Source of the DNA: Candidatus Frackibacter sp. WG13 | GTDB lineage: Bacteria; Bacillota; Halanaerobiia; Halobacteroidales; Acetohalobiaceae | Direction: 5' to 3' | Assembly (NCBI RefSeq): GCF_900114655.1 | Contig: NZ_FOTT01000010.1 | Location: forward strand, 27,172 to 91,171 | DNA length: 64,000 nt | In this document: piece by piece, positions 27,138-34,537 of the stretch | Position numbering within the stretch: position 1 is the stretch's first letter | Layout of the letters: every line of letters begins with the position of its first letter | Position numbers and translations under genes: made by a program | The notes under the pieces: generated by a model | Database searches by the model: none | What the model was told of the DNA's origin: nothing | What the model saw: only the letters and a program-made list of their open reading frames with translations

Positions 27138-28016
27138 TTATAAAATTTGATCTTGAATCTGCAAATACTTAATAAACTCACCTTTCTTAGTTGCAGTAAA
27201 TTCATGAGTTATATAAACTGGTTTGATTAAATCTAATATTCTTTGAGGAGAAATTTCACTAAAAGGTAAGTGTTGATCAGAATTAGCTATAAATTGTCCT
27301 GCTACCTGTTCCTTTGCTTCTAAGCCTTCTTTTTTAACAAATTCTTGATATAGTCTTTCTCTATTTTCTAAACGATAAGAACGAGATAATGACTTATGTA
27401 AATGAACACCGTAGAACAAATCTAAGCCTTCTTTCTCACTATTCAACTCCAAATTAGTATTCATTAAATGACCTGTATCCAACAAGAAACCTACATTTTT
27501 ATAATCTAATTTATCTAAAAAATCCATTGCTTCCTCTTTGTTTAAGAAAGTAAGCCCGCTCCACCATAAATTTTCAAATAATAATTTGAAATCTATATCT
27601 AAACCTTTAGTAACCTTATTTATAACTTGAGCAACTGCTGATAAAATATCAAAATTAGTATGACTAAATTCATCACTAAATACCTCTCCCATGCTAATAC
27701 TGCTAGCATGAAAGACAACATAATCTACTTCTAACTTAGCAGCCATTTCTAATTCTTTCCGATAAGTATTAATTACTTCTTTTTCTTCTAATTGTCTTTT
27801 ATTATTCCCTTCCAATGAAACCCAGTTTAAATAATAAGAAAGATGCATCGCCTTAACTATTTCCTGAGGAATACTATCTAAATCAATATTTTCTAGTCCG
27901 CTAGATAATAATTCAATCCCAGCCAATCCATTTATTTCACAAAACTCTTTTACTTCTTGCCAGTCATTATTAAACCAATCAAAATTATAAACACTTAGAT
28001 TAAATAATTTCTTCAT
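27138..28016 (-). CDS. cbiR: CbiR-like cobamide remodelling enzyme (AP-endonuclease-2-type TIM barrel)
   Basis: A 292-residue TIM-barrel protein of the xylose-isomerase-like/AP endonuclease 2 superfamily. Likely metal-ligand strands are visible: YVVFHASS near 99, LLFENLWWSG near 143, LLDTGHLMN near 177 and YGVHLHKS near 202. In Akkermansia a member of this superfamily (CbiR) cleaves the nucleotide loop of cobamides and cobinamides so that the lower ligand can be exchanged. The assignment here rests on context: it is the last intact gene of a cobT-cblT-cblS group. A generic sugar-phosphate isomerase remains possible. It has its own sigma-H-like promoter. Confidence 0.6.
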   Translation of the reverse strand: MKKLFNLSVYNFDWFNNDWQEVKEFCEINGLAGIELLSSGLENIDLDSIPQEIVKAMHLSYYLNWVSLEGNNKRQLEEKEVINTYRKELEMAAKLEVDYVVFHASSISMGEVFSDEFSHTNFDILSAVAQVINKVTKGLDIDFKLLFENLWWSGLTFLNKEEAMDFLDKLDYKNVGFLLDTGHLMNTNLELNSEKEGLDLFYGVHLHKSLSRSYRLENRERLYQEFVKKEGLEAKEQVAGQFIANSDQHLPFSEISPQRILDLIKPVYITHEFTATKKGEFIKYLQIQDQIL

Positions 28017-28058
28017 CTCTCGTCCCCATCCTTAAATTAATATCCCACTCTTTTTTTT

Positions 28059-28084
28059 ATTCTAAATATTATCACTGAATTCCT
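28059..28084 (-). promoter_or_regulatory. Sigma-H-like promoter of CbiR-like gene
   Basis: Minus strand TTGCAGGAATT, 18 bases after AGGA, then TTAGAATAA, about 45 bases before the start codon. Confidence 0.5.
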
Positions 28085-28093
28085 GCAAATAAT

Positions 28094-28831
28094 TTAAGAG
28101 ATCGAGTAGAGCTTACCAACTAAATTGACTGGTTTAGAGATATTTTGCTTCAAATCATCTAGTCTATTCTCAGGTAAGGTAATTAATAAAACCGTAACTG
28201 GTCCAGCAGACTTATCAATATCAACATCACTATTGATTAAATTCAGATTTAAACTATTCATTTCTGCCAATAATTTAGCTTCATATCTAACTCCTTTAGA
28301 ACCAACAGGTAATATATCGTAAATATAATCTAAAGTTAATATTTGTTGCATAGTTTCTAAGTTAGCAATTTCATCTTTATCAGCTATAACCTCTTCTCCC
28401 ACTTTAGGCAATCCGACAGCAGCTATTATATCTCCTGCTCTAGAATTAGCAAGTTTTAAATCTTCTTCACTAACTACTCCAACAACTGTAATCCCTACTC
28501 CAGTTTCAGAAGTAGGAATATTCTCTTCAGTACTCCCATTTAACACTTTATCTGCATCTAAATTTAATTGTTCTAGTTCATCTTTTATACCTGCTATAAT
28601 CTTCTTCCCTGTAGGTTCATACTCCACACTTAAAGTATTAACTATTGACAAAGGTGTAGCTCTAACAGCCAAAAGCTCCATCAAAGCTACTCGCACCCCT
28701 AACCTTCCTACTATCTCTCCCGGCACAACAACTTTATCACCGCTCTTAGGACCAATCCCTCCACTTGAATCACAAGCTATAATCATCTTCTGTTTTGCTG
28801 GTAAATCTATTATAGAAATATCCCTCTTCAT
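28094..28831 (-). CDS. cblS: Probable alpha-ribazole kinase (AIR-synthase-like)
   Basis: A 245-residue protein of the PurM/AIR-synthase-related superfamily: N-terminal IIACDSSGGIGPKSGDKV near 17-34 provides the Asp and Gly-rich nucleotide motif, followed by ALMELLAVRATPLS and a C-terminal SKGVRYEAKLLAE segment near 180-192. In Listeria and Geobacillus the AIR-synthase-like CblS phosphorylates alpha-ribazole, allowing salvage without CobT. The gene follows cobT and a CblT-like S-component, which supports this. Another small-molecule kinase of the ThiL/SelD superfamily cannot be excluded from sequence alone. Confidence 0.65.
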   Translation of the reverse strand: MKRDISIIDLPAKQKMIIACDSSGGIGPKSGDKVVVPGEIVGRLGVRVALMELLAVRATPLSIVNTLSVEYEPTGKKIIAGIKDELEQLNLDADKVLNGSTEENIPTSETGVGITVVGVVSEEDLKLANSRAGDIIAAVGLPKVGEEVIADKDEIANLETMQQILTLDYIYDILPVGSKGVRYEAKLLAEMNSLNLNLINSDVDIDKSAGPVTVLLITLPENRLDDLKQNISKPVNLVGKLYSIS

Positions 28832-29184
28832 CTACTATCACCTCTATATATCATTAGTAATTAATAATCAATATCAATTTGAAGTGCAATTGTCAATTAA
28901 AATCATTAGTTTAAAATAATAATTTAAAACTTTTAATTTGAGATTTTTAAGTAACTATTAAAAATATTTGACACAAGACTTTTTATTTTCAGGCATCATT
29001 GATATTAATCAGTATCAGTTAAGTATTACCCTTAATCATATTTTTAGTATGAATATAATTATTCAAGCTCTTAAAATCTTTTAATTTTCAATTGCAAATT
29101 ATCAGTTATCATTAGTCTGTGCCTTGTCTGGGTTAGTCTGTGTCTAATTATTTTTAATGTTTTTAACTGTAATCTGTCATCTAT
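28832..29184. other. Intergenic region between cblT-like and cblS-like genes
   Basis: 353 AT-rich bases. It contains an imperfect 18-bp palindrome TGATATTAATCAGTATCA at 29000-29017, faintly Fur-box-like, and short reiterations of TTAGTCTGTG near 29117-29146. No gene was recognised. The gap leaves open whether cblS is cotranscribed with the upstream bza genes. Confidence 0.45.
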
Positions 29185-29688
29185 TTAATTTAACATCCGA
29201 TAAACAACAATAGCTAACACGATATTAACCGCTGAACCAAGTAGTAATACTGGAGTCATCCCAACAAAAAAGCCCATCCCTACTAAAGGAATTAATAACA
29301 CATTAATTACTACCCCATTAACCAAAATTGCTGTAATTGCTGCTATAACTAAATTTATTTTTTGATTCAAATACCTAAATATCAAACCGCAAATCCCCAT
29401 CAAAACACCAATCAAAATATGAATCGGTCCTAAAGGAAAACCTACCTTAAATGCTGAAAGTAAATGTCCTAATCCTAAAACTATAGCACCCTCAACTCCA
29501 CCAGCAAAAAGAGCCAAAAAGTAACCAGGCGCTGAATCTAAAGCTACAGTCCCAATCGGACTAGGCAAAGTAATCCAAGCACCTAATCCACTCATAGCTA
29601 TAAACAAAGCCATTCGTACTAATCTCTTAGTCTCCCAGAATTCTTCTTTGTTCTTAACTCTTGTAGTATTATCAAGTTTGGAACTCAT
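29185..29688 (-). CDS. cblT: ECF transporter S-component, probable alpha-ribazole transporter CblT
   Basis: A 167-residue membrane protein with six hydrophobic segments after a short charged N-terminus. ALFIAMSGLGAWITLPSPIG near 28-47 matches the first helix of ECF S-components, which carries the small-residue face contacting the T-component. Position directly after cobT and before an AIR-synthase-like kinase is the basis for the CblT call; in Firmicutes CblT imports alpha-ribazole. It would need the general ECF module encoded elsewhere, since the CbiQO pair here is normally dedicated to CbiM. A cobalamin or benzimidazole S-component is the alternative. Confidence 0.6.
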   Translation of the reverse strand: MSSKLDNTTRVKNKEEFWETKRLVRMALFIAMSGLGAWITLPSPIGTVALDSAPGYFLALFAGGVEGAIVLGLGHLLSAFKVGFPLGPIHILIGVLMGICGLIFRYLNQKINLVIAAITAILVNGVVINVLLIPLVGMGFFVGMTPVLLLGSAVNIVLAIVVYRMLN

Positions 29689-29753
29689 TATTTCATTACC
29701 CCCTTAGTGTTATTTTAAAGTTCAATTGAAGATTAACAATTGACAATTAAAAG

Positions 29754-29789
29754 CCTTAGTCTTAACCTCAACCTTAACCTAAACCTGAG
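29754..29789. repeat. Hexamer tandem repeat (CCTYAA type)
   Basis: Six consecutive hexamers: CCTTAG, TCTTAA, CCTCAA, CCTTAA, CCTAAA, CCTGAG. They lie between cobT and the cblT-like gene. Confidence 0.75.
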
Positions 29790-29791
29790 GT

Positions 29792-29891
29792 TCATTAGCC
29801 TCAACTTGTGCTTCCTCATCCAGCCTATAAATCAAGGCTGGCTGTGGTTGATTTGTTACTTCGCCTCATTAGCCTCAACTTGTGCTTCCTC
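29792..29891. repeat. 26-bp direct repeat copying the cobT 3' end
   Basis: A 26-base segment (TCATTAGCCTCAACTTGTGC then TTCCTC on the plus strand) occurs at 29792-29817 and again at 29866-29891. The second copy is the coding end of cobT (EEAQVEANE); the first lies beyond the stop. A CCAGCC / GGCTGG hairpin sits between the copies. Confidence 0.8.
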
Positions 29892-30923
29892 CAACGTCGC
29901 CATTTCACTTATAATTCTTGTTGCTGCTTCTACTAAATTCATGCCTAATACTGCTCCTGTTCCTTCCCCTAATCGCATATCCATATCTAACATCGGTTCT
30001 AAGCCTAAGATTCGATAGATCTCAATGTGACCTGGTTCTACTGATTTATGTGACGGAATTAGATAATCAACAACTTTCGGTTCTAGGTTCTGAGCTATTA
30101 ATGCCGCTGCTCCAGAAATCAATCCATCAATTAATACCGGAACTCGATTGGCTGCTGCTCCTAGCATAATACCAGCCATGCCTCCTATCTCTAGTCCTCC
30201 CACTTTAGATAAGATATCAATTCCATCATCAGCTTGCGGTTGATTTATCTCTAAAGCCTCTGCTATAACTTCTTTCTTCTTTTTTAATTGTTTATTACTA
30301 ATACCTGTCCCATAACCTACTGTTTCATCTAATGATAACTCTGTCATTGTCGTTAAAACAGCACTACTTGGAGTAGTATTACCGATTCCCATCTCCCCAG
30401 TTCCAATTAAGTTAGCTCCTTTATCAATTAACTCTTGAACGACTTCTATTCCTGCTTCAATACTAGCAACTGCTTCCTCGCGACTCATTGCTGCCCCTTG
30501 AGCTAAATTATCAGTTCCATATTTTATCTTCTTAACTACTAATTCTTCCGCCTCTATATCATTAGCCACTCCAATATCTACTATAACTACTTCTACTCCT
30601 ACTTGATTAGCTAAAACATTGACTGCTGCTCCCTCGTTTAAAAAGTTATGAACCATCTGAGTAGTTACTGCTTGTGGAACAGTACTAACCCCTTCTTCCA
30701 CAACCCCATGATCACCTGCCATTACAATATGGGCTTTCTTATCTACTTTAGTAAATACATCTCTACCAATCCCAGCTAACTTAACTGCAATCTCTTCTAA
30801 CTTACCTAAACTCCCTGGCGGTTTAGTTAAACTATCTAATCTCGCTTGTGCTTCCTCCATCTTTTCTTCATCTAAATTATCAATTCCTGCTATAGTTTCT
30901 TTTAATAATTCCACTATAATCAT
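29856..30923 (-). CDS. cobT: Nicotinate-nucleotide-dimethylbenzimidazole phosphoribosyltransferase CobT
   Basis: 355 residues, the usual length. It transfers phosphoribose from NaMN to a benzimidazole base, giving alpha-ribazole 5'-phosphate. LTKPPGSLGKLEEIAVKLAG near 31-50, GTGEMGIGNTTPSSA near 172-186 and RLGEGTGAVLG near 317 (catalytic Glu) are all present. Many CobT enzymes accept 5-hydroxybenzimidazole as well as 5,6-dimethylbenzimidazole, which suits its position after bzaA-bzaB. Its C-terminal end is duplicated downstream as a 26-bp repeat. The upstream gap is filled by a heptamer tandem repeat. Confidence 0.95.
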   Translation of the reverse strand: MIIVELLKETIAGIDNLDEEKMEEAQARLDSLTKPPGSLGKLEEIAVKLAGIGRDVFTKVDKKAHIVMAGDHGVVEEGVSTVPQAVTTQMVHNFLNEGAAVNVLANQVGVEVVIVDIGVANDIEAEELVVKKIKYGTDNLAQGAAMSREEAVASIEAGIEVVQELIDKGANLIGTGEMGIGNTTPSSAVLTTMTELSLDETVGYGTGISNKQLKKKKEVIAEALEINQPQADDGIDILSKVGGLEIGGMAGIMLGAAANRVPVLIDGLISGAAALIAQNLEPKVVDYLIPSHKSVEPGHIEIYRILGLEPMLDMDMRLGEGTGAVLGMNLVEAATRIISEMATLEEAQVEANEAK

Positions 30924-30990
30924 CTCCTTGTAATTTTGTATTATTAGTAATATTATTAAAGATATCTTGCTAATTATTTTACCTTATAAC

Positions 30991-31095
30991 TAATCACTTA
31001 TCACTAATCACTTGTCACTAGTCACTTGTCACTAGTCACTTGTCACTAGTCACTTGTCACTTGTCACTAGTCACTTGTCACTAGTCACTTGTCAC
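30991..31095. repeat. Fifteen tandem heptamers (TWRTCAC)
   Basis: Fifteen exact 7-base units in a row, alternating mainly TAGTCAC and TTGTCAC, fill most of the gap between bzaB and cobT. There are no spacers, so it is not a CRISPR array. Confidence 0.95.
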
Positions 31096-31101
31096 TCATA
31101 A

Positions 31102-32379
31102 CTACCCCTGCAAATAATTAGCAACCAATTCCATCGGCTCAGCCTTTTCATCCATGACCCTAGTCTCTTCCTTCTTCACTCCCTTACTCTTAGCTAACAC
31201 TTTCTCTTGATTAATTGCTAACTTAGCCTGTTCCTGCCAATCTTCTTTAACCCGAGCTTCTGCCATTTTAGTATCTAGCTTACTAGCTTTTGATCCATAT
31301 TTAGCTATATCTCCAGCATGAGTAGCCATCCTCGCTGCAATCACTCCCTGTTTAATATCTTCTTTAGCAGGTAATCCTAAGTGTTCCGCTGGTGTAACAT
31401 AACAGACAAAATCAGCTCCTGCCCAAGTAGCTTTTGCTCCTCCAATTGCTGCCACTATATGATCATAACCAGCTGCTATATCAGTTACTAACATTCCCAA
31501 AACAAAGAACGGAGCATCATGACATAATTCTTTCTGTACTTGAATTGTTGTCTCTATATGGTCTAACGGAACATGTCCTGGTCCTTCCACCATAGCCTGT
31601 ACCCCAGCTTCTCTAGCCCTCTGTACTAATTCACCAGTAACTAATAATCCTTGTACCTGAGCTCGGTCTAAAGAATCAACTACTGCTCCAGGTCTAATTC
31701 CATCACCTAAACTCAAAGTCACATCATGTTTCTTTGCAATCTCTAAAACTCGATCATATTGAGTATAAAGTGGATTTTCCTTTTGATGATGAAGCATCCA
31801 CCCGGTTAAAAATCCACCACCACGACTCACTACGTCAGTAACTCTTCCCTCATTCTTTAATCTCTCTAAAACTTCTAATGTCATTCCACAATGAATTGCC
31901 ATAAAGTCTACCCCTGCTTCTGCCTGTCTTTCGATTTCATCAAAGATATCCTCTGCTTCCATCTCCACTACTGATCCATACTTATCAATACTCTTAATTC
32001 CTGCTTGATAGATCGGTACAGTGCCTACTGGTACATCGGCTATTTCTAAAGTATTTATTCTAATCTGATCTATATTCCCACCAGTACTCAGATCCATAAT
32101 AGCATCAGCCCCAGCATCCAAAGCAGCTTGCAACTTCTCTTTCTCCCTCTCCATATCTGGATAATCTTTAGAAGCGCCAATACTTGCATTCACCTTTGTT
32201 CTTAATCCTGTTCCAATAGCTACATAACCTCTATCTTTACGATTTATATTAGCAGGAATTACTATCTCTCCTTTAGCAACCCCTTCTCTAATAACCTCTG
32301 CCGATACTTCTTCCGTATTAGCCACCTCTAACATTTCTTCTGTAATAATCCCTTCTTGAGCTTTAATCATTTGTGTCAT
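31102..32379 (-). CDS. bzaB: ThiC paralogue, second subunit-type gene of 5-hydroxybenzimidazole synthesis (BzaB-like)
   Basis: 425 residues, clearly homologous to ThiC and to the gene before it: TKVNASIGASKDYPD near 56, MDLSTGGNID near 94, AIHCGMTLEVLERL near 156, EGPGHVPLDHI near 263. It lacks the C-terminal cysteine cluster that ThiC and the preceding gene carry; the protein ends in EPMELVANYLQG with no cysteine. In acetogens two ThiC paralogues, BzaA and BzaB, are both needed to convert aminoimidazole ribotide to 5-hydroxybenzimidazole. Tandem position under a B12 riboswitch and before cobT supports that role rather than thiamine synthesis. A/B naming is by gene order only. Confidence 0.85.
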   Translation of the reverse strand: MTQMIKAQEGIITEEMLEVANTEEVSAEVIREGVAKGEIVIPANINRKDRGYVAIGTGLRTKVNASIGASKDYPDMEREKEKLQAALDAGADAIMDLSTGGNIDQIRINTLEIADVPVGTVPIYQAGIKSIDKYGSVVEMEAEDIFDEIERQAEAGVDFMAIHCGMTLEVLERLKNEGRVTDVVSRGGGFLTGWMLHHQKENPLYTQYDRVLEIAKKHDVTLSLGDGIRPGAVVDSLDRAQVQGLLVTGELVQRAREAGVQAMVEGPGHVPLDHIETTIQVQKELCHDAPFFVLGMLVTDIAAGYDHIVAAIGGAKATWAGADFVCYVTPAEHLGLPAKEDIKQGVIAARMATHAGDIAKYGSKASKLDTKMAEARVKEDWQEQAKLAINQEKVLAKSKGVKKEETRVMDEKAEPMELVANYLQG

Positions 32380-32418
32380 AAATTCTTCCTCCCTTTAATT
32401 AAATTCAATTGATAAGAA

Positions 32419-32460
32419 CCTCAGCCTTAGCCTTAGTCTCAACCTCAGCCTTAACCTTAA
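32419..32460. repeat. Hexamer tandem repeat between bzaA and bzaB
   Basis: Seven consecutive hexamers of the form YCTYAR (CCTCAG, CCTTAG, CCTTAG, TCTCAA, CCTCAG, CCTTAA, CCTTAA). The array touches the bzaA stop codon. Confidence 0.8.
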
Positions 32461-33737
32461 TTTAAATACCCATCAACAACCTTAATTGCACAATATTCAC
32501 CGCACATCGCACATCCATCACTTCCGGCAGGATTTCTTCCTTCTCTTACTTGTTTGGCATTCTCAGGATTTAAAGATAGATTTATTTCTGCTTCCCAATT
32601 TAACTCTTTTCTTGCCTTAGCCATCTTTTCTTCTTTTCTCCAAGCCTCTTCCCGTCCTTTAGATAGATCCCCAACCTGTGCAGCAATCTTAGCAGCCATA
32701 ACCCCGTCCCTGATATCCTCTTCGGTCGGAAAATCAAGATGTTCCACCGGAGTTACGTAACATAAAAAGTCTGCGCCAGCTGCCGCAGCAAAAGCTCCTC
32801 CTATCGCTGAATTAATATCATCTTCTCCTGTCGCTAAATCAGTTACTAACGGACCAAATACAAAGTAAGGAGCGTCATGACAGAGTTCTTTTTGTAACTG
32901 AATTGTACTCTTAATCTGGTCTAAAGGTACATGACCAGGCCCTTTTACCATCATCTGTACACCGTAATCTCTTCCTTGATCCACTAACTCACCTAAAATA
33001 ATTAACTCCTGAATTTGAGCTCTATCTAAAGAATCAGATATTGCTCCTGGACGAAAAGTATCAGCTAAACTAAGTGTAACATCATACCTCTTAGCAATCT
33101 CTAATAAACGATCATACTCTTTATAAAATGGGTTCTCCTGTTGATTATGCAACATCCACCCGGCTAATATTTGGCCTCCATGACTGACTAAACCTTCAAC
33201 TCGCCCTTCAAATTTCAATCTTTCCAATACTTCTAACCTCAACCCAGCGTGAATTCCCATAAAGTCTACTCCATCTTCCGCTTGTTTTTCTACTATTTTA
33301 AATATATCATCAACTGTCATATTTAAGATTGATTCTGTCTTCTCTTGACTCTCCTTAGCTGCCTGATAAATAGGTAGTGTTCCTACTGGTAGTTCTGTTG
33401 CCTTTAACACCTCTCTTCGAGCACTATCGATATCCCCATCCTTACTTAAATCCATAACTGCATCAGTACCTAAGCTTACCGCTAAATTAACTTTCTTTAA
33501 TTCAGTTTGAATATCAGTATAATCTCTATAAAGTCCTACACTAGTATTAACTTTCGTCCTCAATCCTTTCCCAAATCCTTGACTAAACTTCACCTTTCTC
33601 TGCTTATTCTTAGGAATTACTATCCTTCCTGCTTCCACTTCGCTTCTAATCACTTCTGGTCTTACTCCTTCATTCTCCGCAACAAACTTCATCGCTGGTG
33701 TTATTTTCCCAGCTTTAGCTTTAATTAATTGAGTCAT
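32457..33737 (-). CDS. bzaA: ThiC paralogue with Fe-S motif, 5-hydroxybenzimidazole synthesis (BzaA-like)
   Basis: 426 residues with the radical-SAM ThiC fold: TKVNTSVGLYRDYTD near 55, MDLSKDGDID near 93, GIHAGLRLEVLERL near 155, KGPGHVPLDQI near 262. The C-terminus carries CAMCGEYC near 410-417, the spaced cysteines that bind the [4Fe-4S] cluster. Together with the next gene it should make 5-hydroxybenzimidazole from aminoimidazole ribotide, anaerobically. It is the first gene after a cobalamin riboswitch and terminator; a thiamine gene would be expected behind a TPP riboswitch instead. Confidence 0.87.
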   Translation of the reverse strand: MTQLIKAKAGKITPAMKFVAENEGVRPEVIRSEVEAGRIVIPKNKQRKVKFSQGFGKGLRTKVNTSVGLYRDYTDIQTELKKVNLAVSLGTDAVMDLSKDGDIDSARREVLKATELPVGTLPIYQAAKESQEKTESILNMTVDDIFKIVEKQAEDGVDFMGIHAGLRLEVLERLKFEGRVEGLVSHGGQILAGWMLHNQQENPFYKEYDRLLEIAKRYDVTLSLADTFRPGAISDSLDRAQIQELIILGELVDQGRDYGVQMMVKGPGHVPLDQIKSTIQLQKELCHDAPYFVFGPLVTDLATGEDDINSAIGGAFAAAAGADFLCYVTPVEHLDFPTEEDIRDGVMAAKIAAQVGDLSKGREEAWRKEEKMAKARKELNWEAEINLSLNPENAKQVREGRNPAGSDGCAMCGEYCAIKVVDGYLN

Positions 33738-33771
33738 GTATCCTTCCTCCTTAAAAATTAGTTATAAATAC

Positions 33772-33809
33772 AAAAAAGTCCACGACCCCCCTTAAGAGGT
33801 CGTGGACTT
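33772..33809 (-). terminator. Riboswitch-controlled terminator before bzaA
   Basis: Minus strand: 10-bp GC-rich stem GTCCACGACC / GGTCGTGGAC followed by TTTTTTG. It lies between the aptamer and bzaA, 35 bases before the gene. Confidence 0.93.
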
Positions 33810-33865
33810 TGCCATCACCCACTACTATAACTTATCTTCATTCCGCGAAAGACAAGATTTAGCGA

Positions 33866-34079
33866 TTAAACAGGCAGGTTTCCTGGCTCACAACAGACTT
33901 TGCTTCACCTTCCCTAGTTATTTTTAATCGATAACCAGGTGGTATAATTAAAGTAGTCTTTTATTGCTTACAGTGGCGGGACCGCGCTGTAACGAGAATA
34001 AATTAGCACATCTCATCCAGACTTCCCTTTTAAATCTGCTAATTAAAAAGTTTTCCTCCTTAACCAGCAAATCACCTAT
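33866..34079 (-). promoter_or_regulatory. Cobalamin (B12) riboswitch upstream of the bza operon
   Basis: Minus strand conserved blocks in order: AGGTGATTTGC, AAAAGGGAAG, GGTCCCGCCACTGTAAGC, GGGAAGGTGAAGC, GAGCCAGGAAACCTGCCTG (B12 box). With the terminator downstream it should stop lower-ligand synthesis when cobamide is sufficient. A sigma-H-like promoter lies directly upstream at 34115-34139. Confidence 0.95.
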
Positions 34080-34114
34080 TTAATAAATATTAACTTTTAT
34101 ATTCCATATACTTA

Positions 34115-34139
34115 TTTCAACACTGACTTAAAAACTCCT
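34115..34139 (-). promoter_or_regulatory. Sigma-H-like promoter of the bza operon
   Basis: Minus strand AAGCAGGAGTT, 17 bases after AGGA, then GTTGAAATA. It lies about 35 bases before the riboswitch aptamer. The -10 has GAAA instead of GAAT. Confidence 0.4.
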
Positions 34140-34154
34140 GCTTAAAATTAAAAA

Positions 34155-34469
34155 TTAATTTGCTTTTCTAAAAGGTACTACTACTTTTTCATCTAGCTTA
34201 ATACTATTCTTTTCTTCCTCTTGTATAAGAAATGTTTTGGGAATTATATATAAAAAATCTTCAAACTCAAAACCATAATAGTGTTGACCATTCATATTCA
34301 TCTCACCAATTGAAGATGCCTTTTCTTCTTTGACTAATTGAGTTAAATAATCATATATCTTATTATAGCGTTCTTTCTCTGGCATATTATAAATTAGTCG
34401 CTCCGGCATTGAAAAGATTTCTTTTAATATTTCTGTAGTTGTGCAGATTTGACTCCTAGATAACTTCAC
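34155..34469 (-). CDS. Hypothetical protein after sigE
   Basis: 104 residues, soluble, GTG start behind AAGGGGGAAG. I do not recognise a family. The sequence is mixed helical and beta (NGQHYYGFEFEDFLYIIPK near 65-83), without cysteines of note beyond Cys9 and without membrane segments. It lies 68 bases after sigE, where many spore-formers have sigG, and before the bza riboswitch. A sporulation link is only positional. Confidence 0.6.
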   Translation of the reverse strand: MKLSRSQICTTTEILKEIFSMPERLIYNMPEKERYNKIYDYLTQLVKEEKASSIGEMNMNGQHYYGFEFEDFLYIIPKTFLIQEEEKNSIKLDEKVVVPFRKAN

Positions 34470-34537
34470 ATTATCTTCCCCCTTATTATAGATTCCCCTA
34501 TAGATACTTTATTAATTAATTTTATTAAAAGCTTTAA

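Noticed and set aside
29000..29017. Fur-box-like palindrome before the cblS-like gene
   Set aside because: Only a partial match to the Fur consensus and a single copy in AT-rich DNA; not strong enough for a regulatory call.
30991..31095. Possible CRISPR array
   Set aside because: The units are 7 bases long and directly adjacent with no spacers; no cas genes are near.
31102..33737. Tandem thiC genes for thiamine synthesis
   Set aside because: They are controlled by a cobalamin, not a TPP, riboswitch, are followed by cobT, and one lacks the cysteine cluster required in ThiC.
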